DNA of 64,000 nt, from assembly GCF_023276435.1 (NCBI RefSeq), contig NZ_JALLPO010000001.1, positions 248,001-312,000 of the forward strand, in the 5' to 3' direction. This DNA comes from Sphaerisporangium perillae (lineage in GTDB: Bacteria > Actinomycetota > Actinomycetes > Streptosporangiales > Streptosporangiaceae). Shown one piece after another: positions 8,428 to 16,616 of the stretch. Under the pieces are notes generated by a model. It did no database searches and was not told where the DNA came from. It worked only from the letters and a program-made list of their open reading frames with translations. The stretch's first letter is position 1, and each line of letters starts with the position of its first letter. The position numbers and the translations under genes were made by a program.

Positions 8428-9671
8428 CGGACGGGTCGCGCGAGCGGCAAGCCACGTTCGGTGAGGTGTTCGCCGTGCCCGAGTTCCGGGTGCTCTTCGG
8501 GAGCTTCACGCTGCTGGTGGCCGGGGACAGCGTCAAAATGCTGGCCTTCTCCGTGCTCGTGTACGCGCGCACCGGCTCGGCCGGACTCTCCGCGCTCGCC
8601 TACATGGCAGGGTTCCTGCCGCACGTCCTCGGCGGGACCTTCCTGCTCTCGGTCGCCGATCGGGTACGTCCCCGCCGGTTGATGGTGGCCGGGGAACTGG
8701 TCCGCGTCGCCGTCTGCCTGGTGCTGGGCTTCACCGGGCTGCCGGTGTGGGCCATGCTGCTGCTCGTCGTCGCCACCGGAGCGCTCAGCCCCGTCTTCGG
8801 CGCCGCGCGCTTCGCGACGCTCCCCGACCTGCTGCCAGGTGACGCGTTCGTACTCGGCCGCTCCGTCCTCACGGTCACCTCGGCCGCGGCGCAGATCGGC
8901 GGCCTGGCCGCGGGCGGCGCCGTCCTCACCCTGGCCGGACCCGGGGGAGCGCTTCTGATCACCGCGGTCCTGTCCGGGATGAGCGCAATCGTCCTGCGAC
9001 TCGGCCTGCCCGACCGCCCCGCACGCGCCGGGACGGGCACGGGGACCACGGGTGGCACGAACCTCGTACGGGCCACTCTGCGGGTCAATCGGAGGCTGCT
9101 GGCGGACCGGCGCGTACGCGGGCTGCTGCTGGCCGCGTGGGTACCGGTGATGTTCGTGGCGGGGGTGGAGGCCCTCGTCATCCCCTATCTCGGTGAGCGC
9201 GGAGCGCCGTCCCAGGCCGGCCTCATCCTCGCGGCCTTCGCGGTCGGGATGGCGGCCGGGGACTTCACCGTCGGCAGGTTCGCCGCCCCCGCGCTACGCG
9301 AACGCCTGTCCTTCCCGCTCGCCGTGGCGATCGGGGTGCCGATGCTCGGGTTCGCCACACGCCCGGACGTCGCCTGGTGCCTGGCGCTCGCCGTACTGAC
9401 AGGTATCTGCCTCGCCTACAACCTCGGGCTCCAGCGCAGGTTCGTCGACGCGGTGCCCGAGGACGTACGGGGCCAGGCGTTCGGGCTGCTCACCTCGGGC
9501 CAGATGACGACCCAGGGACTCGGAGCCGCGCTGGCCGGCGCGCTCACCGTGGCGGTACCCACGCACTTCGCCATCGCGCTGACCGGAGCGGGCGGCATCC
9601 TGGGTTCTCTCGCCCTCGCAGGACACCTCCGCCCGGAACGCGTCAAGTCAGGAACGGGATCCCCGCGATGA
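8424..9671 (+). CDS. MFS transporter, probable drug efflux
   Basis: 415 residues with about 12 hydrophobic helices and a basic cytoplasmic loop after helix 2 (VADRVRPRRLMVAGE), the usual MFS motif A position. An Ala/Gly/Thr-rich loop near 210-220 separates the halves. Similar to MFS exporters of the enterobactin/macrolide-exporter type. It is divergent from the DUF5937/ArsR-like regulator, a standard efflux-pump arrangement. Translation is probably coupled to the 16-residue mini-ORF at 8377. Substrate unknown. Confidence 0.88.
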   Translation: MTDGSRERQATFGEVFAVPEFRVLFGSFTLLVAGDSVKMLAFSVLVYARTGSAGLSALAYMAGFLPHVLGGTFLLSVADRVRPRRLMVAGELVRVAVCLVLGFTGLPVWAMLLLVVATGALSPVFGAARFATLPDLLPGDAFVLGRSVLTVTSAAAQIGGLAAGGAVLTLAGPGGALLITAVLSGMSAIVLRLGLPDRPARAGTGTGTTGGTNLVRATLRVNRRLLADRRVRGLLLAAWVPVMFVAGVEALVIPYLGERGAPSQAGLILAAFAVGMAAGDFTVGRFAAPALRERLSFPLAVAIGVPMLGFATRPDVAWCLALAVLTGICLAYNLGLQRRFVDAVPEDVRGQAFGLLTSGQMTTQGLGAALAGALTVAVPTHFAIALTGAGGILGSLALAGHLRPERVKSGTGSPR

Positions 9672-9780
9672 CCTCGCCGGACCCAGGTCGAACGGCGTCT
9701 GCGCTTCGACGGGAATCGCATTCGGCGACGCTGTCAGGGGACGGACGCTCGACGGCGAGGATGGAGGTGAGCAGCCGGGT

Positions 9781-10218
9781 TCAATCCGCGGGCCGGTCGA
9801 GGATCAGACGGGCGCCGAGCTGGGTGAGCAGCTCCAACTGGTCGTAGTAGATGCAATGGGTGACGATGAGGCCGTTCTCGAAGTTGCGTACGCTACACCC
9901 CCGGATGGTGATACCCCTGTTGGTCGCCTCGATGATCTCGCCGTCGGGCATGAGGTAGGGCCCCTTGTGAGTACCGGTGAGGATCCACTCCATGACCACG
10001 GTGTCGCCACAGGTGCACTTCCTCCACGGGGTCAGCTGTAGATCCGGGAACGCCTCCTGGAAGAGAGCCCAGAAGGAAAGGACCTCGTCGGCCCCCTCGC
10101 CCTTGCCGCTCGGAGACACGAAGAACGCCTCCGGGCTGTAGCAGCGCATCATCGCCTCAAGATCGTGCTCGTTGAGCGCGCCGATCATCTGGCCCATGAC
10201 TTCCTGAATGTCGGACAT
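9781..10218 (-). CDS. SnoaL-like / ester cyclase family protein
   Basis: 145 residues from ATG 10218, preceded by GAGGGGG; the upstream in-frame extension lacks family similarity. The NTF2-like cone fold is suggested by EVMGQMIGALNEHDLEAMM at the N-terminus, YSPEAFFVSP, and the central WALFQEAFPDLQL. SnoaL-type proteins include polyketide cyclases but most are uncharacterised, so no reaction can be assigned. It is monocistronic, flanked by a convergent MFS gene and a repeat region. Confidence 0.75.
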   Translation of the reverse strand: MSDIQEVMGQMIGALNEHDLEAMMRCYSPEAFFVSPSGKGEGADEVLSFWALFQEAFPDLQLTPWRKCTCGDTVVMEWILTGTHKGPYLMPDGEIIEATNRGITIRGCSVRNFENGLIVTHCIYYDQLELLTQLGARLILDRPAD

Positions 10219-10339
10219 CGCGAGGTCCCCCTCTTTCTCGCGGCTACAAGTCACGGTACCCCGGCGCACCCAGGCTCTGTCCAAGGCGTGCCCCGCCCAG
10301 GCGAGGGTGTGTCCCGAGTGTGACGGCCTCCCCTCCCCG

Positions 10340-10597
10340 CTCGCTTCTCGCCTACCCCGGCGTGCTTCTCGCCTACCCCGGCACCCCGGCGTGCTTCTCG
10401 CTGCCCCGGTACCTGGCTCGCTTGCTCGCTAACCCCCGCTCGCTTCTCGCCTACCCCGGCACCCCGGCGTGCTTCTCGCTGCCCCGGCACCCGGCTCGCT
10501 TGCTCGCCAACCCCCGGCTCGCTTCTCGCCTACCCCGGCACCCCGGCCTGTTTCTCGCTGCCCCGGCACCCGGCTCGCTTGCTCGCTAACCCCCGCT
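10340..10597. repeat. 79-bp tandem repeat, three copies, non-coding
   Basis: Three units beginning CTCGCTTCTCGCCTACC start at 10340, 10439 and 10518. The second-to-third spacing is 79 bp; the first unit is 20 bp longer because of an internal duplication. Both strands are open over parts of it, but translations are simple repeats with no start signal. The 481-bp gap 10219-10699 otherwise holds only the SnoaL-like gene's upstream region. Confidence 0.85.
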
Positions 10598-10699
10598 CGG
10601 CATAGTGGTCGCCCTATCGGCGCCGGGACGGCGAGAAGGGGTACGGCGATGCCGGCGCCGGCGTACGGCGGCCGGCCGGCCGTGTCCAGAAGCCTTGGC

Positions 10700-11671
10700 T
10701 CAGATGACGAGCAGCGTCTTGCCGGGCACTTCGCGGGCTTCGATCGCCGCGTGGGCGTCGGCGGCGCGGTCCAGCGGGAAGGTACGCCCGATGACCGGCC
10801 TGATCCGGCCGGCGGCGGCCTCCGCCAGGGCGCGTTCGGCCAACTGCTTCTTCTCGGCGGGGCCGAACTGCACGTCCTGGATGCCGCGAACGGTGATCCC
10901 GCGCCGTTCGGCGTCCTGAGGGTCGATCGGGGCGAAGCCGCCGCTGGGCGCGCCGTGCGCCGAGACGCGGCCACCCGGTGCGGTGATCGCGAACGCCGCC
11001 TGGCCGACCTCTCCGCCCGCGCCGTCGAAGACCACGTCGGCCCCCGTGCCGCCGGTCGCCTCCCGTACCCGCTCGGCCCAGCCCGGCTCGCTGTAGTCGA
11101 CGGCGATGTCGGCGCCGAGCCGCCGGGCCAGGTCGAGCTTCCCCTCGCCGCGAGCGGCGGCGGCCACGTGCGCCCCGGCCGCATGAGCGAGTTGCACGAG
11201 CAGGATCCCCATGCCGCCGGCCGCCGCCGTGACCAGTACCCAGTCTCCCGGCTTGACCTCGGCCGCCTCGAACACGGCCAAGCCCGTGACGCCGTCGTGC
11301 AGCAGGGCGACCGCGTCGGGCACTTCCAGCCCTTCGGGCACCGCGATCAGTGCCTCCGCGGGGACGACGGCACGCTCGGCGTACCCGCCTCCGCCTTCGG
11401 TGCCGGCCACGACCGCACTGCCGACCCAGCCGGCGTCCACTCCGTCCCCCACGGCGAGCACCCGCCCGCCCACCGCCCCGCCCGGGACGTACGGCGGTAC
11501 GACCGGAAACCACTGGCGGGCCGCACCGCTGCGGATCTGCGTCTCGACGAAGAGCGTGTCGGCGACCGCCACCTCGATCACGGCCTGCCCCGGCTCGGCC
11601 ACCGGATCGGGTGCCTCCACCGTCTCCAGCACCTCAGGTCCCCCGAACTGCTCCACCCGTACAACGCGCAT
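10700..11671 (-). CDS. Zinc-independent MDR alcohol dehydrogenase / NADPH:quinone reductase
   Basis: 323 residues from ATG 11671 (a GTG 9 nt upstream is possible). The GroES-like domain covers about 1-120 and the Rossmann domain follows with AAAGGMGILLVQLAHAAGA binding NADPH near 145-163. The Cys/His zinc ligands of alcohol dehydrogenases are absent, as in QOR/zeta-crystallin members that reduce quinones or enones. The next gene upstream on the same strand is an MFS transporter (55-nt gap), so the two may share a MarR-controlled transcript. Confidence 0.88.
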   Translation of the reverse strand: MRVVRVEQFGGPEVLETVEAPDPVAEPGQAVIEVAVADTLFVETQIRSGAARQWFPVVPPYVPGGAVGGRVLAVGDGVDAGWVGSAVVAGTEGGGGYAERAVVPAEALIAVPEGLEVPDAVALLHDGVTGLAVFEAAEVKPGDWVLVTAAAGGMGILLVQLAHAAGAHVAAAARGEGKLDLARRLGADIAVDYSEPGWAERVREATGGTGADVVFDGAGGEVGQAAFAITAPGGRVSAHGAPSGGFAPIDPQDAERRGITVRGIQDVQFGPAEKKQLAERALAEAAAGRIRPVIGRTFPLDRAADAHAAIEAREVPGKTLLVI

Positions 11672-11726
11672 GGCTGCCACCCTTCTCCTGCGGGACTTTC
11701 TTCCAGTGGCAGTCTCGAACTTGAAC

Positions 11727-12944
11727 TTAGGTTGAAGTCAACTCCGGCCGGTGTCCCGCCGTACGGGGCACCGGCACCCGCCGTACGTCCGGGATGGCGA
11801 GCACGGCCAGATTCGCGGCGGCGACCAGCACCGCCCCGATGAGCAGCGGAGCCGTGGCGCCGGTCAGCGCCGCGATGGGGGCGGCGACGGCCAGCCCCAG
11901 TGGCCGGGAGGCGAAGGAGATGAGCCCGTCGAACGACCCGACCCGCCCAAGGGCCTCCTCGGGAATGCGCTGCTGCATGGCCGTCTCCCATAGTGGGCTC
12001 AGTACGCCGAGGCCGAACATCGCCGCGCAGTACGCGATCGTGACGAGCACCATCGGCATCGGCACCGCGAAGGCGGCCATCGGGAGCGCGTAAGCCGCCG
12101 CTCCGACCGCGGCGGCCATCAGCGGGCGGCTGACGGGCAGCCGCGGCGCGACGTAGACGCCGGCCAGCAGGCCGGCCGTGCCGAGCTGGGTGATAATCAC
12201 CCAGGAGGTCTCGCCGCCCAGGTGTCGTACGGCGATCAGCGGGCCGAGCGTGAGCAGGAAACCGGCCGCCAGATGCCATACGCCGTGCCCGAGCACGCTG
12301 GCCAGGAACCACGGGTGGCGGCGGGTCTCCGCCCACCCCTCGCCGAGTTCTGTGATGAACGCCCGTCGCGGATTGCGGCGGGCGGCACGGACCGGTCGCA
12401 GGCCGCCGAGCGTCAGCGCGGAACCGACGAACAGCCCGCCGGTGAGAAGCGAGGACCAGCCCGCTCCCACCGCCAGCACCAGCGCTCCGGCCATGGCGGG
12501 GGCGGTCACCTGGGCGAGCCCGGTGGCCACGCCGAGCCGCGCGTTGGTGCGCAGCCGCTCCGGCTCCGCCACCACGGCGGCGATCAGCGTCCGTACGGCG
12601 GGTGTCCCGAAGGCCACCCCCGCGCCTGTGAGCGCCGACAGCGCCGCCAGATCCGGGATGCGCGCCACACCCGTGAGCAGTTCGGCCGCGATCGCGAGCT
12701 GGGCGGCGCCGCGCAGCAGATCGGCCGCAAGGACGATCCGCTGCGGCGGGAAGCGGTCGGCGATCACCCCCGCCACGGGCAGCAGGACCAGCATCGGCAA
12801 CAGCTCGCAGGCCAGGACGAGACCGAGGTCCGCTGCGGAACCGGTGGCCCGGACGACCGCGAGTGTCAGCGTCGTGGGGATCAGCGCGGTGGCCAGCGCC
12901 GCGATCGTCCGGCCCGTCAGCAGCCGGCGTGTGGGGGAGCTCAT
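11727..12944 (-). CDS. MFS transporter, probable efflux pump under MarR control
   Basis: 405 residues from ATG 12944. About 12 membrane helices, with motif-A-like VAGVIADRFPPQRIVLAADL after helix 2. The gene is divergent from a MarR regulator with a 27-bp palindrome between them, the classical substrate-inducible efflux arrangement. No clear ribosome-binding site precedes the ATG; an in-frame TTG at 12980 lies inside the palindrome and is unlikely. Substrate unknown. Confidence 0.88.
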   Translation of the reverse strand: MSSPTRRLLTGRTIAALATALIPTTLTLAVVRATGSAADLGLVLACELLPMLVLLPVAGVIADRFPPQRIVLAADLLRGAAQLAIAAELLTGVARIPDLAALSALTGAGVAFGTPAVRTLIAAVVAEPERLRTNARLGVATGLAQVTAPAMAGALVLAVGAGWSSLLTGGLFVGSALTLGGLRPVRAARRNPRRAFITELGEGWAETRRHPWFLASVLGHGVWHLAAGFLLTLGPLIAVRHLGGETSWVIITQLGTAGLLAGVYVAPRLPVSRPLMAAAVGAAAYALPMAAFAVPMPMVLVTIAYCAAMFGLGVLSPLWETAMQQRIPEEALGRVGSFDGLISFASRPLGLAVAAPIAALTGATAPLLIGAVLVAAANLAVLAIPDVRRVPVPRTAGHRPELTST

Positions 12945-12957
12945 GACGGGAAGGTAT

Positions 12958-12984
12958 TTCGTTGGCAAATCATTTGTCAACGAA
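12958..12984. promoter_or_regulatory. MarR operator between MFS and marR-type genes
   Basis: A 27-bp near-perfect inverted repeat with arms TTCGTTG...CAACGAA and inner AAAT-ATTT halves; only one symmetric pair mismatches. It sits 13 nt from the MFS start and 28 nt from the MarR start, so one bound dimer could repress both genes. Confidence 0.8.
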
Positions 12985-13012
12985 ATACTTGATGACGTAG
13001 CATACTGGGGCG

Positions 13013-13504
13013 ATGGAGGACTCTGTCGATCGGCATCTCGCCCGCTGGCGCGACAAGGCGCCCTTCGACGAGCGGGTGGAGGCGATCATCACGCGCATCC
13101 AGCTTCTGGCCCGGCACGTCGGGCACGCGAAGGACCGGGCCTTGGCCAAGGTCGGGCTGCAAGGGTTCGAGTTCGAGACCCTGCACCGCCTCGCCTCGCG
13201 TGGAGCGCCTTGGCGGGCCACGCCCTCCGAGTTGGCGGCCGAACTGATGGTCTCCCCGGCCGGGATCACCGGCCGGCTCGAGACGCTGGAGAACGCGGGC
13301 CTGGTCCGCAGGCTCCGCAGCACGGAGGATCGGCGGCGCGTCGACGTCGAACTCACCGAGCTGGGACATGACCGGTGGTTCGCCGCCATGGAATACCGCG
13401 GCACCGCGGAGGACGCCATGGTCAGGCCACTGGACCCCGCCGAGCAGGACACCCTCATCGCCCTGCTCAAACGCATGCTCGTCCAGGTGGAGTCCGGCCG
13501 CTGA
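13013..13504 (+). CDS. MarR-family transcriptional regulator
   Basis: 163 residues. Winged-helix core at about 50-125: WRATPSELAAELMVSPAGITGRLETLENAGLV is the helix-turn-helix and RRLRSTEDRRRVDVELTELG the wing with the signature DRR. It is divergent from the MFS gene with an operator between, so it probably represses itself and the pump until a ligand binds. Confidence 0.92.
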   Translation: MEDSVDRHLARWRDKAPFDERVEAIITRIQLLARHVGHAKDRALAKVGLQGFEFETLHRLASRGAPWRATPSELAAELMVSPAGITGRLETLENAGLVRRLRSTEDRRRVDVELTELGHDRWFAAMEYRGTAEDAMVRPLDPAEQDTLIALLKRMLVQVESGR

Positions 13505-13676
13505 CTTGGGCTGACCTGGGCGAACCCTCAACCCCTGAACGGCCTCGCCGCTCCGGCACTCCCGGAGCCATGCCCTCCGCCACCTCCGGCCTGCTGTCCG
13601 ATGATCTGGTCCGGTGGAAGCGCGGTGGGCCTTGTGTTCTGACGGATGATGCGCATTGGCCGGGTCGTCTTGTGCT

Positions 13677-13703
13677 GGGTGGGCGTCAAGTGCTTGCCCA
13701 CCC
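13677..13703. terminator. Hairpin between convergent genes
   Basis: GGGTGGGC (13677-13684) pairs with GCCCACCC (13696-13703) over an 11-nt loop. It lies between the MarR gene and the convergent anti-sigma ATPase gene and could terminate both. The remainder of the 250-bp gap shows no gene. Confidence 0.5.
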
Positions 13704-13754
13704 AAGTGGGTGCCCGGGTGGGCCGTATGGGGTTAACCGAACTGTCGTCCGTCG

Positions 13755-14141
13755 TCAGAATTTGACCTCGCACCAGACGGCGCGGCCGGTGGCGTCCTCG
13801 TCGATACCCCAGTGCCCGGAGAGTTGCTCCACGAGGAAGAGACCGCGTCCCCCTTCGCCTGAGAGGTCACCGGACACTATGGGCAGGGTGTCCGCGCCGG
13901 CGTCCTGCACAGTCACCCGGATGGCTTGATCAGTTTCCGCCAGCGTGATCCTGACCGGTCCGCCGTCCCGTGAGTTGGAGTGGACCACGGCGTTGGTCGT
14001 CAGCTCCGACGCCAGGAGCGTCACGTCGTCCAGGGCGGGATGCCCGGCCCCCAGCGTCGCGCGTACGAACGCCCGCGCCACGGGTACAGAGGCCTCCGTG
14101 CCGACCAGATCCAATGAGCCGGACAGGAACTCCGTGGCCAT
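13755..14141 (-). CDS. Anti-sigma-type ATP-binding protein (HATPase_c_2, RsbW-like)
   Basis: 128 residues. Single GHKL ATPase domain: N-box ELTTNAVVHS (46-55), G1 box VQDAG (near 77), G2 box GEGGRGLFLVEQLS (near 96-109). The family comprises serine kinases/anti-sigma factors that bind a sigma factor or an anti-anti-sigma partner. It is divergent from the XRE + DUF397 pair, the arrangement of WhiJ-like loci in Streptomyces, where the three products modulate development and antibiotic production. Which sigma factor, if any, it binds is unknown. Confidence 0.88.
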   Translation of the reverse strand: MATEFLSGSLDLVGTEASVPVARAFVRATLGAGHPALDDVTLLASELTTNAVVHSNSRDGGPVRITLAETDQAIRVTVQDAGADTLPIVSGDLSGEGGRGLFLVEQLSGHWGIDEDATGRAVWCEVKF

Positions 14142-14338
14142 GCCGAACCTCGTTTCCGCGGTCGAGATGACACGCGAAGTCCCGCGCAGCCGGTAGGACC
14201 CTCATGTCATCTGTTGTTTTCCTCTCCCAAGAGTGGCCATTGTTCGTTACCGTATGGAGTCAAATGATTGCACTGTGAACACACGGTTGAGTGCGTCGAC
14301 GGTGTTACGGCGGACCAGGCGCATTTGAGGAGGGGTTG

Positions 14339-15166
14339 ATGCCGCAACCGGTGGAGTTGAATCCCGATAGTTCGCCGTTGGCTCGTTTTGGCTTTGAGGT
14401 GCGAAATCAGCGCCTTGCGGCAAACCTCACCCAGACGCAGTTAGCCAAAAAGGTCCTGTTTTCGCCGAGTATGGTGGGAATGGTCGAACGGGCGGCACGG
14501 AAGCCTGAGAAGATCTTCGCCCAGCGGTGCGACGAGATCTTCGGCCTCGATGGCATCCTCACTGAGTTGTGGATGATGGCCGACCGCTGGAAGGACGCCG
14601 CTCCGCCCTGGTTTCGCCATGGTTTGGAAGCCGAGCAGGAGGCGACCGCCCTCCGGACGTGGGACCCGCTCCTTGTCTTCGGCCTGATGCAGACCGAGGC
14701 CTATGCGCGGCACGTGCTGGCCGGAGAACCTGGAGTCACGCAAGAGCTGCTCGAACAACGTCTTGCCACACGGCTCCAGCGCAGGTCTGTGCTCTCGAAG
14801 CCCGACCCTCCGACCCTCTGGGCCATCATCGACGAAGGAGTCCTGCATCGGCCGATCGGCGGGTCTGCGGTGATGCGTGAGCAGTTGGCGTACTTGCTGG
14901 AGATCGCAGAGCACCCGAAAGTCAAGATCCAGATTCTCCCGTACGAGGCGTCCTCGACGTGCGGATTGATGAGCGCATTCGTGATTACGGAGCTTCCGGG
15001 GCACTGGACAACCGTCTGGGCGGAGTCTTCGATACAGGGAACGGTGACGGATGCCCCGGAGATAGTTAAATCGATCGGCGAGCGGTATGACGCCTTGCGT
15101 GTGGAGGCTCTTCCCCAGCACATGAGTTTGAAGGTCATTAAGAAGGAGATGGACAGGTGGACTTAG
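14339..15166 (+). CDS. WhiJ-like XRE regulator with DUF5753
   Basis: 275 residues from ATG 14339 with the strong ribosome site GAGGAGGGG. Residues about 15-70 are an XRE helix-turn-helix (NLTQTQLAKKVLFSPSMVGM); 100-270 are the DUF5753 ligand/partner domain (FGLMQTEAYARHVL, LWAIIDEGVLHRPIG, IQILPYEAS). Such proteins act as DNA-binding repressors whose activity is modulated by the adjacent small DUF397 protein. Overlaps the next gene by 10 nt, so the two are co-translated. Confidence 0.92.
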   Translation: MPQPVELNPDSSPLARFGFEVRNQRLAANLTQTQLAKKVLFSPSMVGMVERAARKPEKIFAQRCDEIFGLDGILTELWMMADRWKDAAPPWFRHGLEAEQEATALRTWDPLLVFGLMQTEAYARHVLAGEPGVTQELLEQRLATRLQRRSVLSKPDPPTLWAIIDEGVLHRPIGGSAVMREQLAYLLEIAEHPKVKIQILPYEASSTCGLMSAFVITELPGHWTTVWAESSIQGTVTDAPEIVKSIGERYDALRVEALPQHMSLKVIKKEMDRWT

Positions 15167-15351
15167 GGTCGGCGGTGTGGCGCAAGTCGTCCAAGTCGGG
15201 TTCGGACGGCGGTTCGTGCGTGGAAGTGGCGGCGAATCTGGCCGGGGTGGTGGGGGTGCGCGACAGCAAGGATCCAGGTGGTCCGGTGCTGGTGGTCGCC
15301 TCGGACGAATGGCGCGCCTTCCTTGCCGGCTTGAAGAACGCGGCCGGCTGA
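15157..15351 (+). CDS. DUF397 small partner protein
   Basis: 64 residues from a GTG inside the end of the XRE gene. Family hallmarks WRKSSKSG, SCVEVA, VGVRDSKDPGGPVL and WRAFL are all present. DUF397 proteins are found almost only beside WhiJ-type XRE genes in actinobacteria and are thought to act with them. The overlap supports a fixed stoichiometry. Confidence 0.93.
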   Translation: MDLGSAVWRKSSKSGSDGGSCVEVAANLAGVVGVRDSKDPGGPVLVVASDEWRAFLAGLKNAAG

Positions 15352-15706
15352 CAGCGACGTCTCCGGGCTGGATATGCGCGGGGCTCGCTGCTGCGCCGGC
15401 CAGGCGATCAGAGGTGGCTCGTCGGAGCAGTGGAAGATCAGGGGAAAGTTTGCTCACGGCTTGGCGGCGGCGTCGTTGTGATCAAGCCTGCAAGATCATC
15501 CGAGTCGTATTTGGCGCTGATGATCACGCAGTGACCTGATTTCAAGGGGTTTACCGGGTTTGGTGCGGCCGGTCAATTCGCATCAAAGCGGCATGGATCG
15601 GGCCGGAGATCTAGCGTTGAGCGCGGTCGATCTTGCAGAAGTGATCCATTTAGGGCGAGACGGGCATGCCGATTATCCGCCGTCCCACCCGGTCTCCGGA
15701 AACTCC
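15352..15706. other. 355-bp intergenic region, no gene seen
   Basis: Lies between the plus-strand DUF397 gene and the end of the minus-strand TetR gene. It contains inverted GATCATC / GATGATC arms around 15496-15527 but no clear terminator with a T-tract and no credible open frame. Confidence 0.5.
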
Positions 15707-16363
15707 TCATCTGTTCGGGGCCGTGGTCTCCACCGCGGACAGCAGGAGGTGGATGCCGAAGGAGTAGTAGGCGTCGAGGTCGGGGGGGTTGGAGAGGGTG
15801 GCGGCGAAGGCGGCCAGGTAGGGGTAACGACCGGGAGGTAGGCGTTCCAGGTCGAGACGATGCTGCCGCCTGAGCTCCGCGGCCTCCTCCTCGTCGCTTC
15901 CCACGCCGCCGGGCTGGCAGGACACCATCGTCGTGGCCCCCAGGAGCAGGTAGGTGGCCACCTGGTCGGCTTCCTGGAGCGTGAACCCGGCCTCGGTGAG
16001 CAGCCCGATCGCGGTGTCGGTGGCCCGGCGGTATTCCTCGGCCGCGCTCTTGTCGATCATCGGCAGCAGGGTGGACAGGTACGGGTGCGCGCGAGTCTGC
16101 TCCACCAGCGCGGTGACCATCGCGCGGAGACGCTGGTTCCAGGGCCGGTTCGGGTCCACGTCGGCGACGAGCGCCGCGAGCAGGTGGTCGGCGAGCGCGG
16201 ATAGCAGCTCGTCCTTGTTCTTGACATGCCAGTACAGCGCCGTCGGCGTGACGCCGAGCTCGGCGGCGAGCCGGCGGATGGTGACCGCCTGGAGCCCATC
16301 GGTGTCGGCGAGCTTCAACGCCCGCTCAATGACGGCCTGGCGGGTCAGTTTCTCTGGAGCCAC
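15707..16363 (-). CDS. TetR-family regulator (TetR_C class)
   Basis: 218 residues from GTG 16363. Helix-turn-helix at about 10-55 (ADTDGLQAVTIRRLAAELGVTPTALYWHVKNKDELL), followed by a ligand domain with HPYLSTLLP and the GATTMVSCQPGG loop. No ribosome site precedes the GTG, so the message could be leaderless; a TTG start at 16399 is less likely because it lies in the operator array. Divergent from the methyltransferase transcription unit, which it probably represses together with itself. Confidence 0.88.
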   Translation of the reverse strand: MAPEKLTRQAVIERALKLADTDGLQAVTIRRLAAELGVTPTALYWHVKNKDELLSALADHLLAALVADVDPNRPWNQRLRAMVTALVEQTRAHPYLSTLLPMIDKSAAEEYRRATDTAIGLLTEAGFTLQEADQVATYLLLGATTMVSCQPGGVGSDEEEAAELRRQHRLDLERLPPGRYPYLAAFAATLSNPPDLDAYYSFGIHLLLSAVETTAPNR

Positions 16364-16379
16364 TTGACAACTGTAAGCG

Positions 16380-16436
16380 GTACAAGGTCTCCTGTACAAC
16401 GTTCATGTACTACGTCAATGTACAGCGTTCATGTAC
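16380..16436. promoter_or_regulatory. TetR operator array, two 17-bp palindromes plus a related half
   Basis: GTACAACGTTCATGTAC at 16394-16410 and GTACAGCGTTCATGTAC at 16420-16436 are near-identical inverted repeats (GTACA-N7-TGTAC) 26 bp apart. A third GTACA-N8-TGTAC lies at 16380-16397, sharing arms with the first. Position between TetR and the divergent unit makes them the obvious TetR sites. Confidence 0.78.
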
Positions 16437-16538
16437 ACCGTGCAGGGAAGGTCGGTGGCTGATCAGGCGACCGTTCCCCCTCGGGAGGCGCGCGTTGTGG
16501 TCATCCCGAAAGACAAGATTCCCAAGGAGGCGCCAGAC

Positions 16539-16616
16539 ATGAGACACAACGAGGCGGCCGGATCCACGCGCCTGCACCGCTTGGACCGCTGGCACGGCCG
16601 GAGGGCGGGCGGATGA
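16539..16616 (+). CDS. 25-residue leader mini-ORF overlapping the methyltransferase start
   Basis: ATG 16539 follows an excellent AAGGAGG at 8-nt spacing. The product MRHNEAAGSTRLHRLDRWHG plus five residues is basic and hydrophilic. Its TGA overlaps the methyltransferase ATG as ATGA, and the methyltransferase has no strong site of its own, so translation of the enzyme probably depends on this mini-ORF. Confidence 0.6.
   Translation: MRHNEAAGSTRLHRLDRWHGRRAGG

Noticed and set aside
9672-9780. Possible small gene after the MFS transporter
   Set aside because: No start signal and frame-neutral base use; short gap before a convergent gene.
10251-10589. Open frames across the 79-bp repeats, encoding repeated LLAYPG or GAGVGEKRAG peptides
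   Set aside because: Repeats keep several frames open by chance on both strands, there is no start signal, and the unit length (79) is not a multiple of three, so frame is not conserved between units.
10340-10597. CRISPR array
   Set aside because: Units are contiguous tandem copies with no unique spacers and no cas genes in the window.
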